DNA of 64,000 nucleotides from Brienomyrus brachyistius (taxonomy: Eukaryota > Chordata > Actinopteri > Osteoglossiformes > Mormyridae), in NCBI RefSeq assembly GCF_023856365.1, contig NC_064540.1:28884474-28948473 (forward strand), given 5' to 3'. The notes under the pieces are model-generated. The model made no database searches and had not been told where the DNA came from. It was given only the letters and a program-made list of their open reading frames with translations. This document shows positions 34,408 through 44,596 of this stretch, in pieces. Both the position numbers and the translations under genes were made by a program. Numbering within the stretch: the first letter of the stretch is position 1; every line of letters begins with the position of its first letter.

Positions 34408-35620
34408 CTATGGTTGGAAATCACGTGCAATCATTTTAGGCAATTCCTCATCAGTTGTTTTATGTTTTACTTGAGTCATAGCTTTTTGCACAAACTGTCT
34501 CATAGAGCTCTGGGTTGTAGGTCTAGGTGGTTGTGGTGCTGTACTGGATGACGGTGTAGACATTGACAAACTGGCACTTTCAACAGTTGCAGTAGACAAA
34601 CTGTCACTTTCCTTAGTAGCAGGTTCACTTGCTTGCCTTTTTTCTTCCCACTGCACTGATGGATGTACAGTTCTCAAGTGCCAATTTAGGTTATTTGTAG
34701 GGCCTGTTCGATATGAGATTTTAACCTTGCAAGTTCTACACTCTGCCTTTGTACTAGGCCACTTCAAAAAAAAATAATTGGTTCGCGTCCTTTTTTTTTG
34801 GAGGGGGTGGGTAGGGGGGGAGGGATTTTTTTTTTACAAATTTTGATTGACTGTTTGGACTTTCAAATATGTAAGAAAATACATATTTGAAAATACATAC
34901 CGAAGAGAGCAGACCTACTTAGTACGCCTCCTCAGTTCTTCCAGTTTGTTGCGTTTCAAATATATTAAATGTAAGAAAATACAAGAATGTAAATTCCTTG
35001 ATCCATGTGTATCTCATAAATGCCTTCCCGACTATGGATTTGGATACTTTATGCTGATGTTTCATTCGTGAATACAAAAATGATACTATTTGAAACCAAT
35101 ATTCTGTTTGTCATTCCCATTCTAAATGAACAACCAAGATTTTAAAATATATATCTAGAAAGAAAGTGTATTAAAACATGTTAAAACAAGAGGAATTTAC
35201 AAAATACAGGAACTTGAATGATTGAACAAGGAAATGCAACTCTACAAACAAGTACTTAAGAACATGTACCACATCACTTCCCCAGATTTAAATCTTTGCA
35301 CCAGCCCATCTCAGGTAGAGACAAATTTAGGTTCATGAAACCATTCCAAGACTAGGATTACACAATGTGGATCAATCGTCGATGTGGAATGCGCGGGAAA
35401 TTCAAATTTCGTCATTCTTGGGCGTTTTCCATGCGATTTTTACGAAATAAAAAAAAAATTTAAAATCGGGTCCGAGGCATTTTGGCGGGTCGGGAGGGGA
35501 CGAGAACCAATTTTTTTTTTTAAGTGGCCTCATCAATGTAATTGAAATTTATCCAAATTTTACTCCGTTTCCTGCAGTCACTCATTTTGTCGTGCACGTC
35601 TCCTTCCCTCCAGTTTCTCT
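34408..35620 (-). pseudogene. hAT transposase N-terminus with BED zinc finger, split by a MITE
   Basis: Read on the minus strand, the first half of a BED finger (SKIWINFNYID, near 35,535-35,570) lies upstream of a 0.78-kb insertion. The second half continues at about 34,755 (KAECRTCKVKISYRTGPTNN, then LNWHLRTVHP). A Ser/Thr-rich linker follows, then the start of the hAT core (ELPKMIARDFQP). The frame stops at 34,408, where the internal deletion joins the left terminal region. The catalytic hAT core and the dimerisation domain are absent. The ATG at 34,767 is contributed by the insertion. Confidence 0.75.
34757..35531. mobile_element. MITE inside the BED finger exon
   Basis: Inverted ends: GGCCACTTCAAAAAAAAATA then ATTGGTTCGCGTCC on the left, and ACGAGAACCAATTTTTTTTT then AAGTGGCC on the right. 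The interior has no transposase. A target duplication is not obvious, so superfamily is open. Confidence 0.65.
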
Positions 35621-37972
35621 GTCTGTTGCTGTATTGGTCCATAGGTGCGTTCGACTTCACGCAGCGCTGGCTTAAAGCAATGCATTCTGGTCCCAACGCA
35701 ATGCATCACGGTTAGATTTTTTTTGTCCGACTTCAGCCGGCGCTGCAAAACGTCACCACCATCCATGACCATGTCACATGGTACAAAAACCTCACGAGAG
35801 CAAGACGACTTAAGACTCTAGATCCCCAGCAGATAGTTTGGTTTTTAAGCAACTCAGAAATAAATCCTTACAGGCCGTTCGCAAGGCTAAAACAGACTAT
35901 TTTAAGAAGCAGTTTTCCCATAGTAGTTCTGATCCTAATAAATTCTGGAATACGATAAAGGAGATGGAAAATAAACCATCTTGTAAGCTACCTCCTTCAC
36001 TCTACTTAGAGAACACTGTAGTATCAGACAAGAAGTGTATGTTGGAGCTCCTCAATAAGCACTTTATAACTTCTGGTCTAACCCCTGAATTTTCTAATTC
36101 TACTTCATCACCTATATATTCTACTAACTGCTCTACTGCATCTTCTCCAACTCTCCCTCATCTTACAATACTTCCGTCCTCCTCTCATAGTTTCACCTTG
36201 CGGGCTTTTTCAGAGGAAGAGGTTCTGGATGAATTGCCCAGGTTGGATTCCAATAAATCTGCTGGGTCTGATGAGGTGGATCCTGTCTTTTTTAAAATGG
36301 CTGCTTCCATTATCGCCGCTCCCATCACAGATATATTCAATTTGTCTATATGTACAGGGCAAATTCCTCGTGCTTGGAAGTCAGCGTTAGTGTTCCCTCT
36401 CTTTAAGGGTGGTGACCGGTCAGATCCCAATTGTTACAGGCCTATTTCTGTCTTGCCATGTATCTCTAAGGTTTTGGAAAAACTTGTAAATGGTCAACTC
36501 ACTGATTATTTGGAAGCACACAACATCTTATCACCTGTTCAATCAGGATTTAGAACTGGGTTTGGGTGTATAACAGCTACTCTTAAAGTCTTAAATGATA
36601 TCTATTCTGCTTTGGATTCTAAATTATACTGTGTTGCTATTTTCATTGACTTGGCCAAGGCCTTTGACTCTGTCAATCATAAACGTCTTATTGATAGGCT
36701 TCATGACACAGGCATCTCTGACAAATCCTTGTCTTGGTTTTCCAATTATCTTACTGATAGAGTGCAGTCCGTAAAATCTGAACTACTCCTTTCCCAGCCT
36801 CTCCCAGTCACCAATGGTGTCCCGCAGGGATCAATACTTGGACCTACACTTTTTTCTATTTATATTAATACTGTCGCTAATTCGGATACAGATTCATCTA
36901 TCCATCTTTACGCTGATGATACAATTCTTTACTCTACAGGTCCTTCCCCTGCTACAGTCTTGCAGCAACTCCAACTTAGTTTTAATAGTTTGCAACAGAC
37001 TCTTTCCAATTTGCACCTCCAGTTAAATACTTCCAAAACTAAAGTTATGTGGTTCGGTAAAAAAGGTCATATTCTACCAAGCTCTCCAGGTATCAGTTCC
37101 CTTGACGGGATACCACTGGATCAGATTACTGAATACAAATATCTGGGAATTTGGCTGGATAATACTTTATCTTTCTCAAAACACATTGACAATCTGAAGT
37201 CTAGGATCAAAGTAAAACTTGGGTTCCTTTATAGAATGAGTTCTGCATTCACATCATCTGCTAGGAAAACTCTGGTTCAAATGACAATCCTTCCCATGTT
37301 TGACTATGGTGATGTTATTTACAGATCAGCATCTGTAAATTTGTAAAGGCCTGCTTCAGAAGCTCGACGTTCTTTATCATTCTGCCATCCGGTTCATAAC
37401 AAATGCTCCTTTCAAAACCCATCATTGTACCCTGTATTCTTCTCTCAACTGGTCTTCATTGTACACCCGCCGTAAAATCCATTGGCTTATGATTATTTAC
37501 AAAACTCTCCTTGGTTTTTCCCCTCCTTACTTACAGGAATTGTTACACTTTTCTACTTCTGTGTACAATACTCGATCTGCTAATCTGATTTTGTTGACAG
37601 TCCCTAAGGCTACTTCTGTACTTGGCCTGTCGTCTTTTCAGAACACTGCTGCTAGAGACTGGAATGACCTGCAGAAAATGTTAAAACTGGATAACTTCAT
37701 CCCTAAATCAGCTTTCCAATCTCGGATTTCAGCTTATTAAAAAGACGTGTGTCGCTGTTATTTAGACTAGCTGCTCCAACTCACTGCTGCTCTTTTAATT
37801 GCTGCTCTAATGTTCTTATTGTTTATATATTATTTTATGACATTTTTCGTAAACATGCAACTTATTCACTGTTTCTTGCTTCATTTCTTTCTTTATTTCT
37901 TTCTTTATTATTATTATTATTTCTATTTTCTTTTTCCTTTTCTTTTTCGTAATTTTGTTTATATTGTATATA

Positions 37973-39616
37973 CAGTGCTCAGCATAAATGAGTACACCCC
38001 ACTACATTTGTCAGAAAACCTTTAGTTTCCTTTCAGAATCAACATTTTCTATGAGATACTATATTACAAAATACTCTCACAAATGTGGGCCATTGATTGC
38101 AAACAAGATTTGTTGATTTGCACACACAAAAAAGTGATTTTCCTAACAAATTCACTCAAGCCCATGTTGCAAAAATGAGTACACCCCAATTATAGTCTTA
38201 GGAGAAAAGCCACACTTAAGACTACAAAATTCTAATTAACAGGCATTCAACCACAGGTGAGTCTAATGATTCATTTAAGAGGTGTCCAGCAGACAGGTGA
38301 CTATAAAAGGGCATTACTTAACAAAGAAAAGCCCTTCCCATTTCATGCTGTCAGCAATGGCTCCACATGGAAGAGAAATGTCACAAAATCTGAGAAAGGC
38401 AATCATTTCTTTACACAAAAAAGGTGAGGGCTACAAGAAGATCAGCAAAGCTTTACCTATCAGTCAAAATACTGTAGCAAAAGTGATCCAAAAATTTAAG
38501 AAAGATGGAAGTGCAACGATCTTACAGCGACGTCCAGGCCATCCACGTAAGTTAACATCTCGAGAGGAGCGTCTGCTGATGAGAAGGGTTGAAGAAAATC
38601 GCCATGCAAGTTCACTGCAGTTAGCTAAAGTAGTAGAAAGCCAAACTGGAGTGACCGTTTCCCGTGACACCATACGGCGCACACTGCAGAGGAATGGCAT
38701 GCATGGGTATCGTCCACGAAGGAAGCCTCTCCTAAAGCCCATGCACAAAAAAGCACGCCTAGAATTTGCTAGGGCCCATGCGGAAAAAGATGAAGACTAC
38801 TGGGACTCTATACTCTGGAGTGATGAGACAAAAATCCCTGTTTTTGGAACTACTTGTTTCAAAACTGTATGGCGTCGTAAAGGTGAGGATTTCAAAGAAA
38901 AATGCATGGTGCCTACAGTGAAGCATGGTGGTGGCAGTGTCCTTATGTGGGGCTGCATGAGTGCTGCTGGTGTTGGGGAGCTGCATTTCATTGATGGTAT
39001 CATGAACTCAACAATGTACTGCTCTATACTGAAGGAGAAGATGCTGCCATCTCTCCATGCACTTGGTCGTCGTGCACTTTTCCAACACGACAATGATCCA
39101 AAACACACATCTAAAGCTACTGTTGCATTTCTGAAGAAGAACAGGGTGAAGGTGATTGAATGGCCAAGTATGTCTCCTGATCTGAACCCAATCGAACACC
39201 TGTGGGGAATTCTGAAGCGACAAGTTGAGCATCACTCTCCATCCAGCATCCAGGCTCTGAAACAGGTTATTCTTGAAGGATGGAAAAAGATAGATGTTGC
39301 AATATGTCGCCAACTTGTTCATTCCATGCCTAGAAGACTTGGTGCTGTCCTTAAAAATCACGGCGGTCATACAAAATACTAGATGTAGTACTTTTTGTTG
39401 CGGGGTGTATTCATTTTTGCTTCAACCAATTTGAGTAAAACTGAAGATTTTGTGATCTAAGTTATATTATTAACCTTAATTTCATGTTATGGAGTTAAAC
39501 AAGTGTTCAATAAAACTCAGCCTTGTGAAAATTTTGGAAGTTATTCTTTTGTTCATTGAGCTACTGATTACATTCGTACTTTTCAAAGGGGGTGTACTCA
39601 TTTATGCTGAGCACTG
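37973..39616 (+). mobile_element. Tc1/mariner transposon, apparently complete, IR/DR type
   Basis: 1,644 bp between TA dinucleotides at 37,971 and 39,617. The outer termini are near-perfect inverted repeats starting CAGTGCTCAGCATAAATGAG. Inner partial copies (ATGAGTACACCCC near 38,175; GGGGTGTATTCAT near 39,400) give the inverted-repeat/direct-repeat layout of fish Tc1-like elements. It carries one intact transposase gene. Its insertion splits the LINE 3' UTR, so it is younger than the LINE. Confidence 0.92.
38357..39382 (+). CDS. Tc1-like transposase, intact
   Basis: 341 residues, the usual Tc1 length, starting at the ATG at 38,357 (MAPHGREMSQ). The in-frame ATG-like extension to 38,282 lies in the UTR. 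The N-terminal paired-like helix-turn-helix region (ISKALPISQNTVAKVIQKFK) is followed by a GRPR-like RPGHPRKL hook, a second helix-turn-helix, a basic nuclear-localisation-like stretch (PRRKPLLKPMHKKARLEFA), and a glycine-rich box (KHGGGSVLMWGCMSAAG). The catalytic triad is present: Asp in WSDETK, Asp in QHDNDPKHTS, and Glu in NPIEHLW, with 34 residues between the second and third (DD34E). No stop or shift is seen. The protein would bind the element's terminal repeats and move it by cut and paste into TA sites. Activity is inferred only. Confidence 0.93.
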   Translation: MAPHGREMSQNLRKAIISLHKKGEGYKKISKALPISQNTVAKVIQKFKKDGSATILQRRPGHPRKLTSREERLLMRRVEENRHASSLQLAKVVESQTGVTVSRDTIRRTLQRNGMHGYRPRRKPLLKPMHKKARLEFARAHAEKDEDYWDSILWSDETKIPVFGTTCFKTVWRRKGEDFKEKCMVPTVKHGGGSVLMWGCMSAAGVGELHFIDGIMNSTMYCSILKEKMLPSLHALGRRALFQHDNDPKHTSKATVAFLKKNRVKVIEWPSMSPDLNPIEHLWGILKRQVEHHSPSSIQALKQVILEGWKKIDVAICRQLVHSMPRRLGAVLKNHGGHTKY

Positions 39617-39934
39617 TATGTATCTTCCAGGCCACAGTTGTAAATAAGAAACATGTTCTTAATCTGTCTTGCCTGGTTAAATTAAAGGTAAATGAAATGA
39701 AAAAACTTAAAGCCCAAGTCGAACGCACCCTGTAGCACCGCCCCTCCCCCCTTTACTCAGTGCAGACACGCATCGTGTAGTTGATCAATCCGTACGGCTT
39801 GAAAAAAAAAGTAGAGAAATAAAAAAAGCGGCTCTGACTCCGGCTCACAGGCAGGAGCCGGCTCCAATCGTTCACTTCAAAGAGCCGGCTCCGAGAGCCG
39901 TTTCGTTCGCGACCGACACATCACTAATGCGCCA

Positions 39935-40519
39935 AGCGCTGAACTAGCGATCGTCCATTCCGCCCCGCGTTGTTCAAACAGTGCAGTCGCATATGGCGTA
40001 GCTCCTATTCCTTCTAAAAGTTTGCTGCTTACATGCTTTCTCCAACCTGGTAAATATCACTAAAGTCTTTCGTGGTGGTTAAATGTAATGAGTGCTCTCT
40101 TCTTTTTAAACGACGTGCGGCATGTTTATTGGTTTCGCTTGCGCTTGTTTAAATTTGTTCTTCTGCTGCTGCTTTCGGGCATGTTTGTTCAAATTCACCC
40201 TTGCGTTTCTTTTAAAATCACACTAAAGTTTTTCTTCTTTAAAACATTTTGGTGCTTTCTTTTAAAATACGCTGTGGCGCTTACTAACAACACGCGGCTA
40301 CGGTCCGGACGGACCACCCGCTGAACGTGTATACGCTAGCTTGCCTTCACCCTGCTCTGTTTTATTATTCCTTAAAAACAATTTAAAAAGCACATTAATA
40401 AATACATTTTAATGTATTTTTATTCTGTTAAAGTTTAACGGCAATCTCCCAAACCATATGGCCCCTATCGGCAACACGTGGCATAAGCATGTATGATACC
40501 ATATATGGACATAACCCCT
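39935..40519. other. Outer-composite non-coding flank
   Basis: GC-poor, non-coding sequence that continues the kind of repeats seen at 33,140-34,240 (for example TTAATAAA...TAATGTATTTTATTCT near 33,200 and 40,395). No gene. Confidence 0.4.
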
Positions 40520-40608
40520 TGCGCAATCAGAATAAAGGACACGCCCCTAACTCTTATGATGTCAGAAGCGGAGCAAAATTAAGCTCCGCCCAATGTACCA
40601 CCTAATAT

Positions 40609-41410
40609 TAGGGACTTGGAAATTTTTCACCAAATTGCCTTGATTAACTTCACACCTATTTTAATGGAAAGAGATTAAAAAACCATAAAAAATTATACCT
40701 CATTTGTCAATATATCTTTAATAGATCCAGAGATATTGAAGATTTAATATGCATAGGCTCTGCATAGGCGGAGGGCAGCCTGCGCCTCATTCAATAAATG
40801 TAAGAAATTGTAAATAGGGTATGGTGCACTTAAACAACCAGAACTTTGCCAATATCTAACCAATCTTAGTGATTTTTGTTGTTGAATGTTGAAATGAAAA
40901 TTTACTTGGGGGTATCTACATTAACTGGCATGATGTCCAACCAATCAGGAGCCAGATCGGTGGTCACGTGACATTGATCCATCCTCCGTACAGCATATAA
41001 AATCCCTTCAATCTTCAATCATCCAGAAGTGGGCACACGATTGTATAGTGTGGGCATGCATCAATCGTCATCATAGTTGGCAATTTTCACATTTAGGGTG
41101 CAATAAATATGCCTGTGCACAAATAATCGATGCCCCACGATTCTTTCGATTTTTATTTAGTGCGTGAAAGTTACCTTGTTTTCAAATTGTTGTTGCTCCG
41201 CGAATACTGAACCGATTTTGATCCGGTAAAAAATAAGAAAATCAAGGATAAATAAATTATTCAAAACGGCGGATATCTCATAAGTTGAATGCAGAGCTAG
41301 CCGCGAAAACTGCATATTCGCACCCACCCCATAGCCACCGCTGAAAAAATGATGACGTCATCACACGGAATATTACAGTGAGCGACCAAAGCAGGATTTC
41401 CAAGTCCCTA
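40609..41410. mobile_element. 802-bp MITE with perfect 15-bp termini
   Basis: The left end TAGGGACTTGGAAAT and right end ATTTCCAAGTCCCTA are exact inverted copies. Target duplication CTAATAT (7 bp; an eighth base differs) lies at 40,602-40,608 and 41,411-41,417. It interrupts the inverted ATTAGGTGGTAC segment of the outer composite. No coding capacity. Confidence 0.82.
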
Positions 41411-41550
41411 CTAATATCTCTTAGATCGCATGGCATAAAAAATAGAGGATGGATGACGCGTTCAACCGCGCCAACTGCTGCAAAACTCCTGCAAGCGACT
41501 GTGTGGCCTGCAATATATTTCTACTAAACTAAACAAAGGGTATAAAAATG

Positions 41551-41800
41551 AATGGGGGACCTGGACCAAGTAAGAAGCCAAAAACCTACCACTTCCATAC
41601 AGAATGGAAGGAGGAGTTCTTTTTTTACAATGTCATATTCGAAGTACGTTTGCTTCATCTATCAGTCTACCATTGCTATTCTGAATAAGGAAAATGTGGA
41701 GCGGCATTTTCGGACTTCATAAAAACTACGACATTAACTTCCTTCTGAAAAGCGAGCTGAGAAAGGTTGAAGGAACTAAAATCTCAGTTCAATTCAAAAA
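41551..41800 (+). pseudogene. hAT transposase N-terminus (GTF2IRD2-like type), remnant
   Basis: An ATG at 41,551 opens MNGGPGPSKKPKTYHFHTEW. After one shift it continues as SKYVCFIYQSTIAILNKENV and ERHFRT, the BED-like finger region of a fish hAT transposase family. A finger cysteine position appears replaced (FIYQ). The frame then ends in stops, and the sequence jumps to the element's right terminus near 41,886. Most of the transposase is deleted. Confidence 0.6.
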
Positions 41801-41937
41801 TGCTTTATCCCAAAGGAAAATTAATAACAATACTGAGTATTCGTTATCATTATATCTATAAATAAATATATTTTTTGCATTTTTATAGTAGGTAGATCAC
41901 TTTGACTTGGTCATTTATAAGTAGCTTTGGAATCTTT

Positions 41938-43690
41938 AGGTACCTCACGATTCGATTACGATTCAAAGGGCTGCGATGCGATTATAAAATGATTACTGAT
42001 GCATCTCAATGCATCTTTCTCCCCCCTAACCTTGGTACTTTCAAAGCATTTGTAATGAACCAAAATGAATTTACTTCCAATTTCTTTTAATATTAAAACA
42101 GCTGTGTAATTCTTCAAACAGAAAAAATTTTTACTGAAATCACAGCTTTGACACATAAATATTGCTTGTGGACCTTGGCTTATTTTAACGAACTGATCCT
42201 ATTCAAAACTAAATAATGAAGACTCGAAGACCTGTTACTTCAGCAATGGTCTGAGTATAGAATATCGCTGATGAAAAAAACCCAAATCTATAATAAGTAA
42301 AATAGTACAGAAAATAGTACAGAAAATTCTGTACCATCAGCACATTCTGAATAACTAAGAACATAAATACAGCTGCCCATACTCACAAATACTTTAGAGT
42401 CCAAGACTTACAGTTACATTTCAAACAATATCTTGAGCACATGCCTCAATGTTTAAAGAAACTAAAGATTTTATTCCACACTACACTATAATACAATTTC
42501 CATTCAAACAAAATTCTGGGAACAAGATGAACAAAAAAAAAGTGTCAAAATGCCAAGTATGAAAGCAGCTCTTTGTGACCGGAGGCAGAGTAATCAGGCG
42601 AGGATCCAGAAATGCGCGCAGCCAGCAAGTTTGTGATCGCAGAAAGCGATACAATAAAAGGGAAATCCGTAAAAGATGGTCGTGAGCCGTTAGCTGGGGT
42701 CGAAAGCCAGAAGGATGGTCGTAAGCCGTGAGCGGAGGTCGAAAGCCGGAAGGTCAGTCCTACACGGGCACACAGGACACGACCACACAGGGGAAGGGAA
42801 ACAGGAGAAGCCGGGATCAGCAGGTAAGCGGGGTCAGGTACGGGGATGAGTCTGGGGAAAGGAAGAAGACAAGGTAAGGCAAGCACAATAGGAATACGGA
42901 ACAGGGAAGGAACAGCGGGACCACGAGAGACAAGTAGTTGCTTGGCAAGGCTCATAGTAATGGCACAATACTTCGCAAGGAGCTGACTGTGCTCCTTGCT
43001 TATCTGGAGTCCTCATTAGTGAGATGATACGGAACTTCTAGGGAACCCTGCCTACTCGGGCGGAGCTGTTGATGAGTGGGCGGCAGGTTCCGCCTGAGAG
43101 GGCGTGACACTCTTATACAAAACCTACAAAATAAGCACAGTGAAATGACAATGTGTGGCAGTGCAAATGTGCTTAGGTATTGATTGCTAAGTTTTTGTGT
43201 AAGAACATAGAAAGAACAAGAAAGCTGTTCTACATGTTCAGATGCAAGTGTGCTCCGCGGTGCACTTACTATATCTCCTGCTATAGAGAAGACTCGCTCC
43301 ACAGAGACACTGCTGCCTGGAATACACAAGTATCTCTTTGCCACCTTGCAAATCAGAGGACACATCTCTTAATTCTTACTCTACCAACTGAGAGGGTTCT
43401 CAGAAAGGGGGAGTGATGGAGCACTACAGTACTTGGTAACTTCGTCCTCAGCACTCGCATAGGCAGACAAAGGCTGTTTCTAGACTTTAGCCTCAGCTTA
43501 AGTCTGCCCCAGCAGATTTCCTAGCAGAGAAAAGGATCTCCAATTAGAAACAGAGCTTTTTTGTTGCTCTTCCTCAGTGGATGGGTTGTTTTCTTCCTTC
43601 AGTGCATTGTGCTGTGGATTTTTATCCTCTTCCACTCTTGGTGTCATCTCTTGCTGTACGCAAGCAAAATTAGAGGAACAGATTGAAATG
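41938..43690 (-). pseudogene. hAT element remnant with transposase C-terminal dimerisation domain
   Basis: On the minus strand, about 43,690-43,110 encodes, with stops, the end of a ZBED-type hAT transposase. There is an acidic linker (RVEEDKNPQHNALKEENNPS) and then the hAT C-terminal motif (RYLCIPGSSVSVERVFSIAG, then TLASEHVEQLS). The terminal non-coding part continues from 42,540 to about 41,938, where sequence GTACCTCACGATTCGATTAC marks a hAT-like end. A gypsy solo LTR at 42,543-43,109 splits the two. Non-functional. Confidence 0.68.
42543..43109 (-). mobile_element. Solo gypsy LTR, chromovirus family
   Basis: In reverse complement it starts TGTCACGCCCTCTCAGGCGG and ends CATTTTGACA (567 bp). 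The middle matches the chromovirus 3' LTR at 57,507 (ACTTGTCTCTCGTGGTCC; TTGCCTTACCTTGTCTTC). No target duplication is visible. Confidence 0.75.
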
Positions 43691-43724
43691 AGTTAAATAT
43701 TTAAACCCAGAGTTATATTCATAT

Positions 43725-43725
43725 A

Positions 43726-43756
<31 letters not shown>

Positions 43757-43757
43757 A
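43725..43757. repeat. AT dinucleotide microsatellite
   Basis: An AT run immediately before a Tc1-like terminus. Confidence 0.85.
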
Positions 43758-43764
43758 AATAAAA

Positions 43765-44190
43765 TGGCATACAGTGTTATGCAAAAAATTTCATGCTTTT
43801 CCTTTATGAATCACTGGTTGTTTGGATCAGCAATTTCAGTTAAATATGTCATATAGCAGAAGAACATAGTGATATTTCAAAAGTGAAATGAAGTTTATAG
43901 GATGTACAGAAAGTGAGCAATAATTATTTAAACAAAATTAGGCAGGTGCACAAATTTGGGCACCCCAATAGAAAAATTACATTAACATTTAGTAGATCCT
44001 CCTTTTGCAGAAATAACAGCCTCTAAACACTTCCTATAGTATCCAGTGAGAGTCTGGATTCTGGTTGAAGGTATTTTGGACTATTCTTCCTTACAAAACA
44101 TCTCCAGTTCAGTCAGGTTTGATGGTTTCTGAGCATGGACAGCCCACTTTAAATAACACCACAGATTTTCAAAGCAACAAGGGAAAAAAG
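43765..44190 (-). pseudogene. Tc1-like transposase C-terminus with right terminus
   Basis: The minus strand at about 43,980-44,185 encodes the last part of a Tc1-like transposase (KPSNLTELEMFCKEE, then RIQTLTGYYRKCLEAVISAK, GGSTK) with one stop inside. The catalytic Glu region is represented by ENLW at the truncated end. The terminus beyond it begins near 43,771 (CAGTGTTATGCAAAAAATTT). The 5' part is missing. Confidence 0.75.
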
Positions 44191-44596
44191 AGCAGCAGAA
44201 TGGAAAGGCTGCAGGTTGTCATTCTTTCCAAATATGTCCAGGGAGCTAACTGAGAAAAAGAGAGCATTTACAATGGCAAGAAAGTTGCTACGAGAGATAA
44301 ATGTAAATTACACTCAGACATATTCAGTTATTCTCTGGCTGTTGTGGAAAGGAAGCAACATGAAATTCAACAGTTACAGAAGCAGTCAAGTTTATTTTGA
44401 GAGCATGGCTGCAATGGCTAGTGAAGGGCAATGTTAGAGTGGAGTTGTAGAATGGAGGATGTTATTGTGAATCAGAGGTATGGTGGATAGTGCACAGTAC
44501 CACTGGGCCGGAATGAGGTTTAATTTCATGTTTTGGGTTTTTTTCGATGATTTTTATACAAACTTTTTTCTATTTGTGTTCTTATTTAGTATGTTG
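44191..44596. other. Unrecognised interval
   Basis: No supported gene or repeat. Confidence 0.3.

Larger units (their letters stand above)
35780..39712 (+). pseudogene. L2-like LINE, reverse transcriptase mostly open, split at its 3' UTR by Tc1
   Basis: A 502-codon open frame (35,838-37,346) carries the reverse transcriptase of a CR1/L2/jockey-type LINE. It has NCYRPISVLPCISKVLEKLV, QSGFRTGFG, IFIDLAKAFDSVNHKR, the GVPQGSILGP motif and the catalytic YADD (HLYADDTILY). A break at 37,346 is followed by the C-terminal region in another frame (37,459-37,740: YKTLLGFSPPYLQELL). The endonuclease is missing (5' truncation). The 3' UTR is interrupted at 37,971 by the Tc1 element and resumes at 39,619 with GTTGTAAATAAGAAACATG and a CCTGGTTAAATTAAAGG tail, a 3' end I associate with L2-type fish LINEs. 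Non-functional. Confidence 0.8.
35644..39729. mobile_element. Element with GGTGCGTTCGACTT termini, filled by a LINE
   Basis: A 14-bp inverted terminus GGTGCGTTCGACTT on the left matches AAGTCGAACGCACC on the right. The GCGCTGGC and GCCGGCGCTGC words near 35,660-35,740 look like an internal foldback of a small MITE. The LINE appears to have inserted into this MITE. The duplication at its ends is unclear, so superfamily is not assigned. Confidence 0.5.
34247..39926. mobile_element. Inner hAT element (BED-finger type), internally replaced
   Basis: Its termini are inverted: TAGTGATGGGAATTCCGGTT on the left, and GACCGACACATCACTA on the right. Subterminal GAGCCGGCTC repeats occur at both ends. It is flanked by the exact 8-bp duplication ATGCGCCA at 34,239-34,246 and 39,927-39,934. 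Its transposase survives only as an N-terminal piece on the minus strand. The interior is filled by a MITE (34,757-35,531) and by an inverted-repeat element holding a LINE and a Tc1 (35,644-39,729). Confidence 0.88.
29868..41925 (+). mobile_element. Outer hAT-type composite holding a stack of nested elements
   Basis: The left edge at 29,868 (GGGTGTCCAATGCGTTGATC) resembles the left terminus of a GTF2IRD2-like or Charlie-type fish hAT. The right edge at 41,886-41,925 (GTAGGTAGATCACTTTGACT) resembles its right terminus. A matching transposase N-terminus lies at 41,551. A roughly 100-bp segment at 29,925-30,010 reappears inverted at 40,520-40,608 and 41,411-41,420 (ATTAGGTGGTACATTGGGCG). Two head-to-head copies, or an internal inversion, may therefore be involved. 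The right-hand CAGGGG-like end is lost, so I could not confirm a target duplication for the whole block. Confidence 0.5.

Noticed and set aside
34408..34767. 119-codon ORF as a stand-alone domesticated BED protein
   Set aside because: Its start codon lies in an inserted MITE and the finger's first half is on the other side of that MITE.
43000..43365. 121-codon minus-strand ORF as an intact gene
   Set aside because: Its first part is a hAT C-terminus and its second part runs into a gypsy LTR; it is a fusion by insertion.
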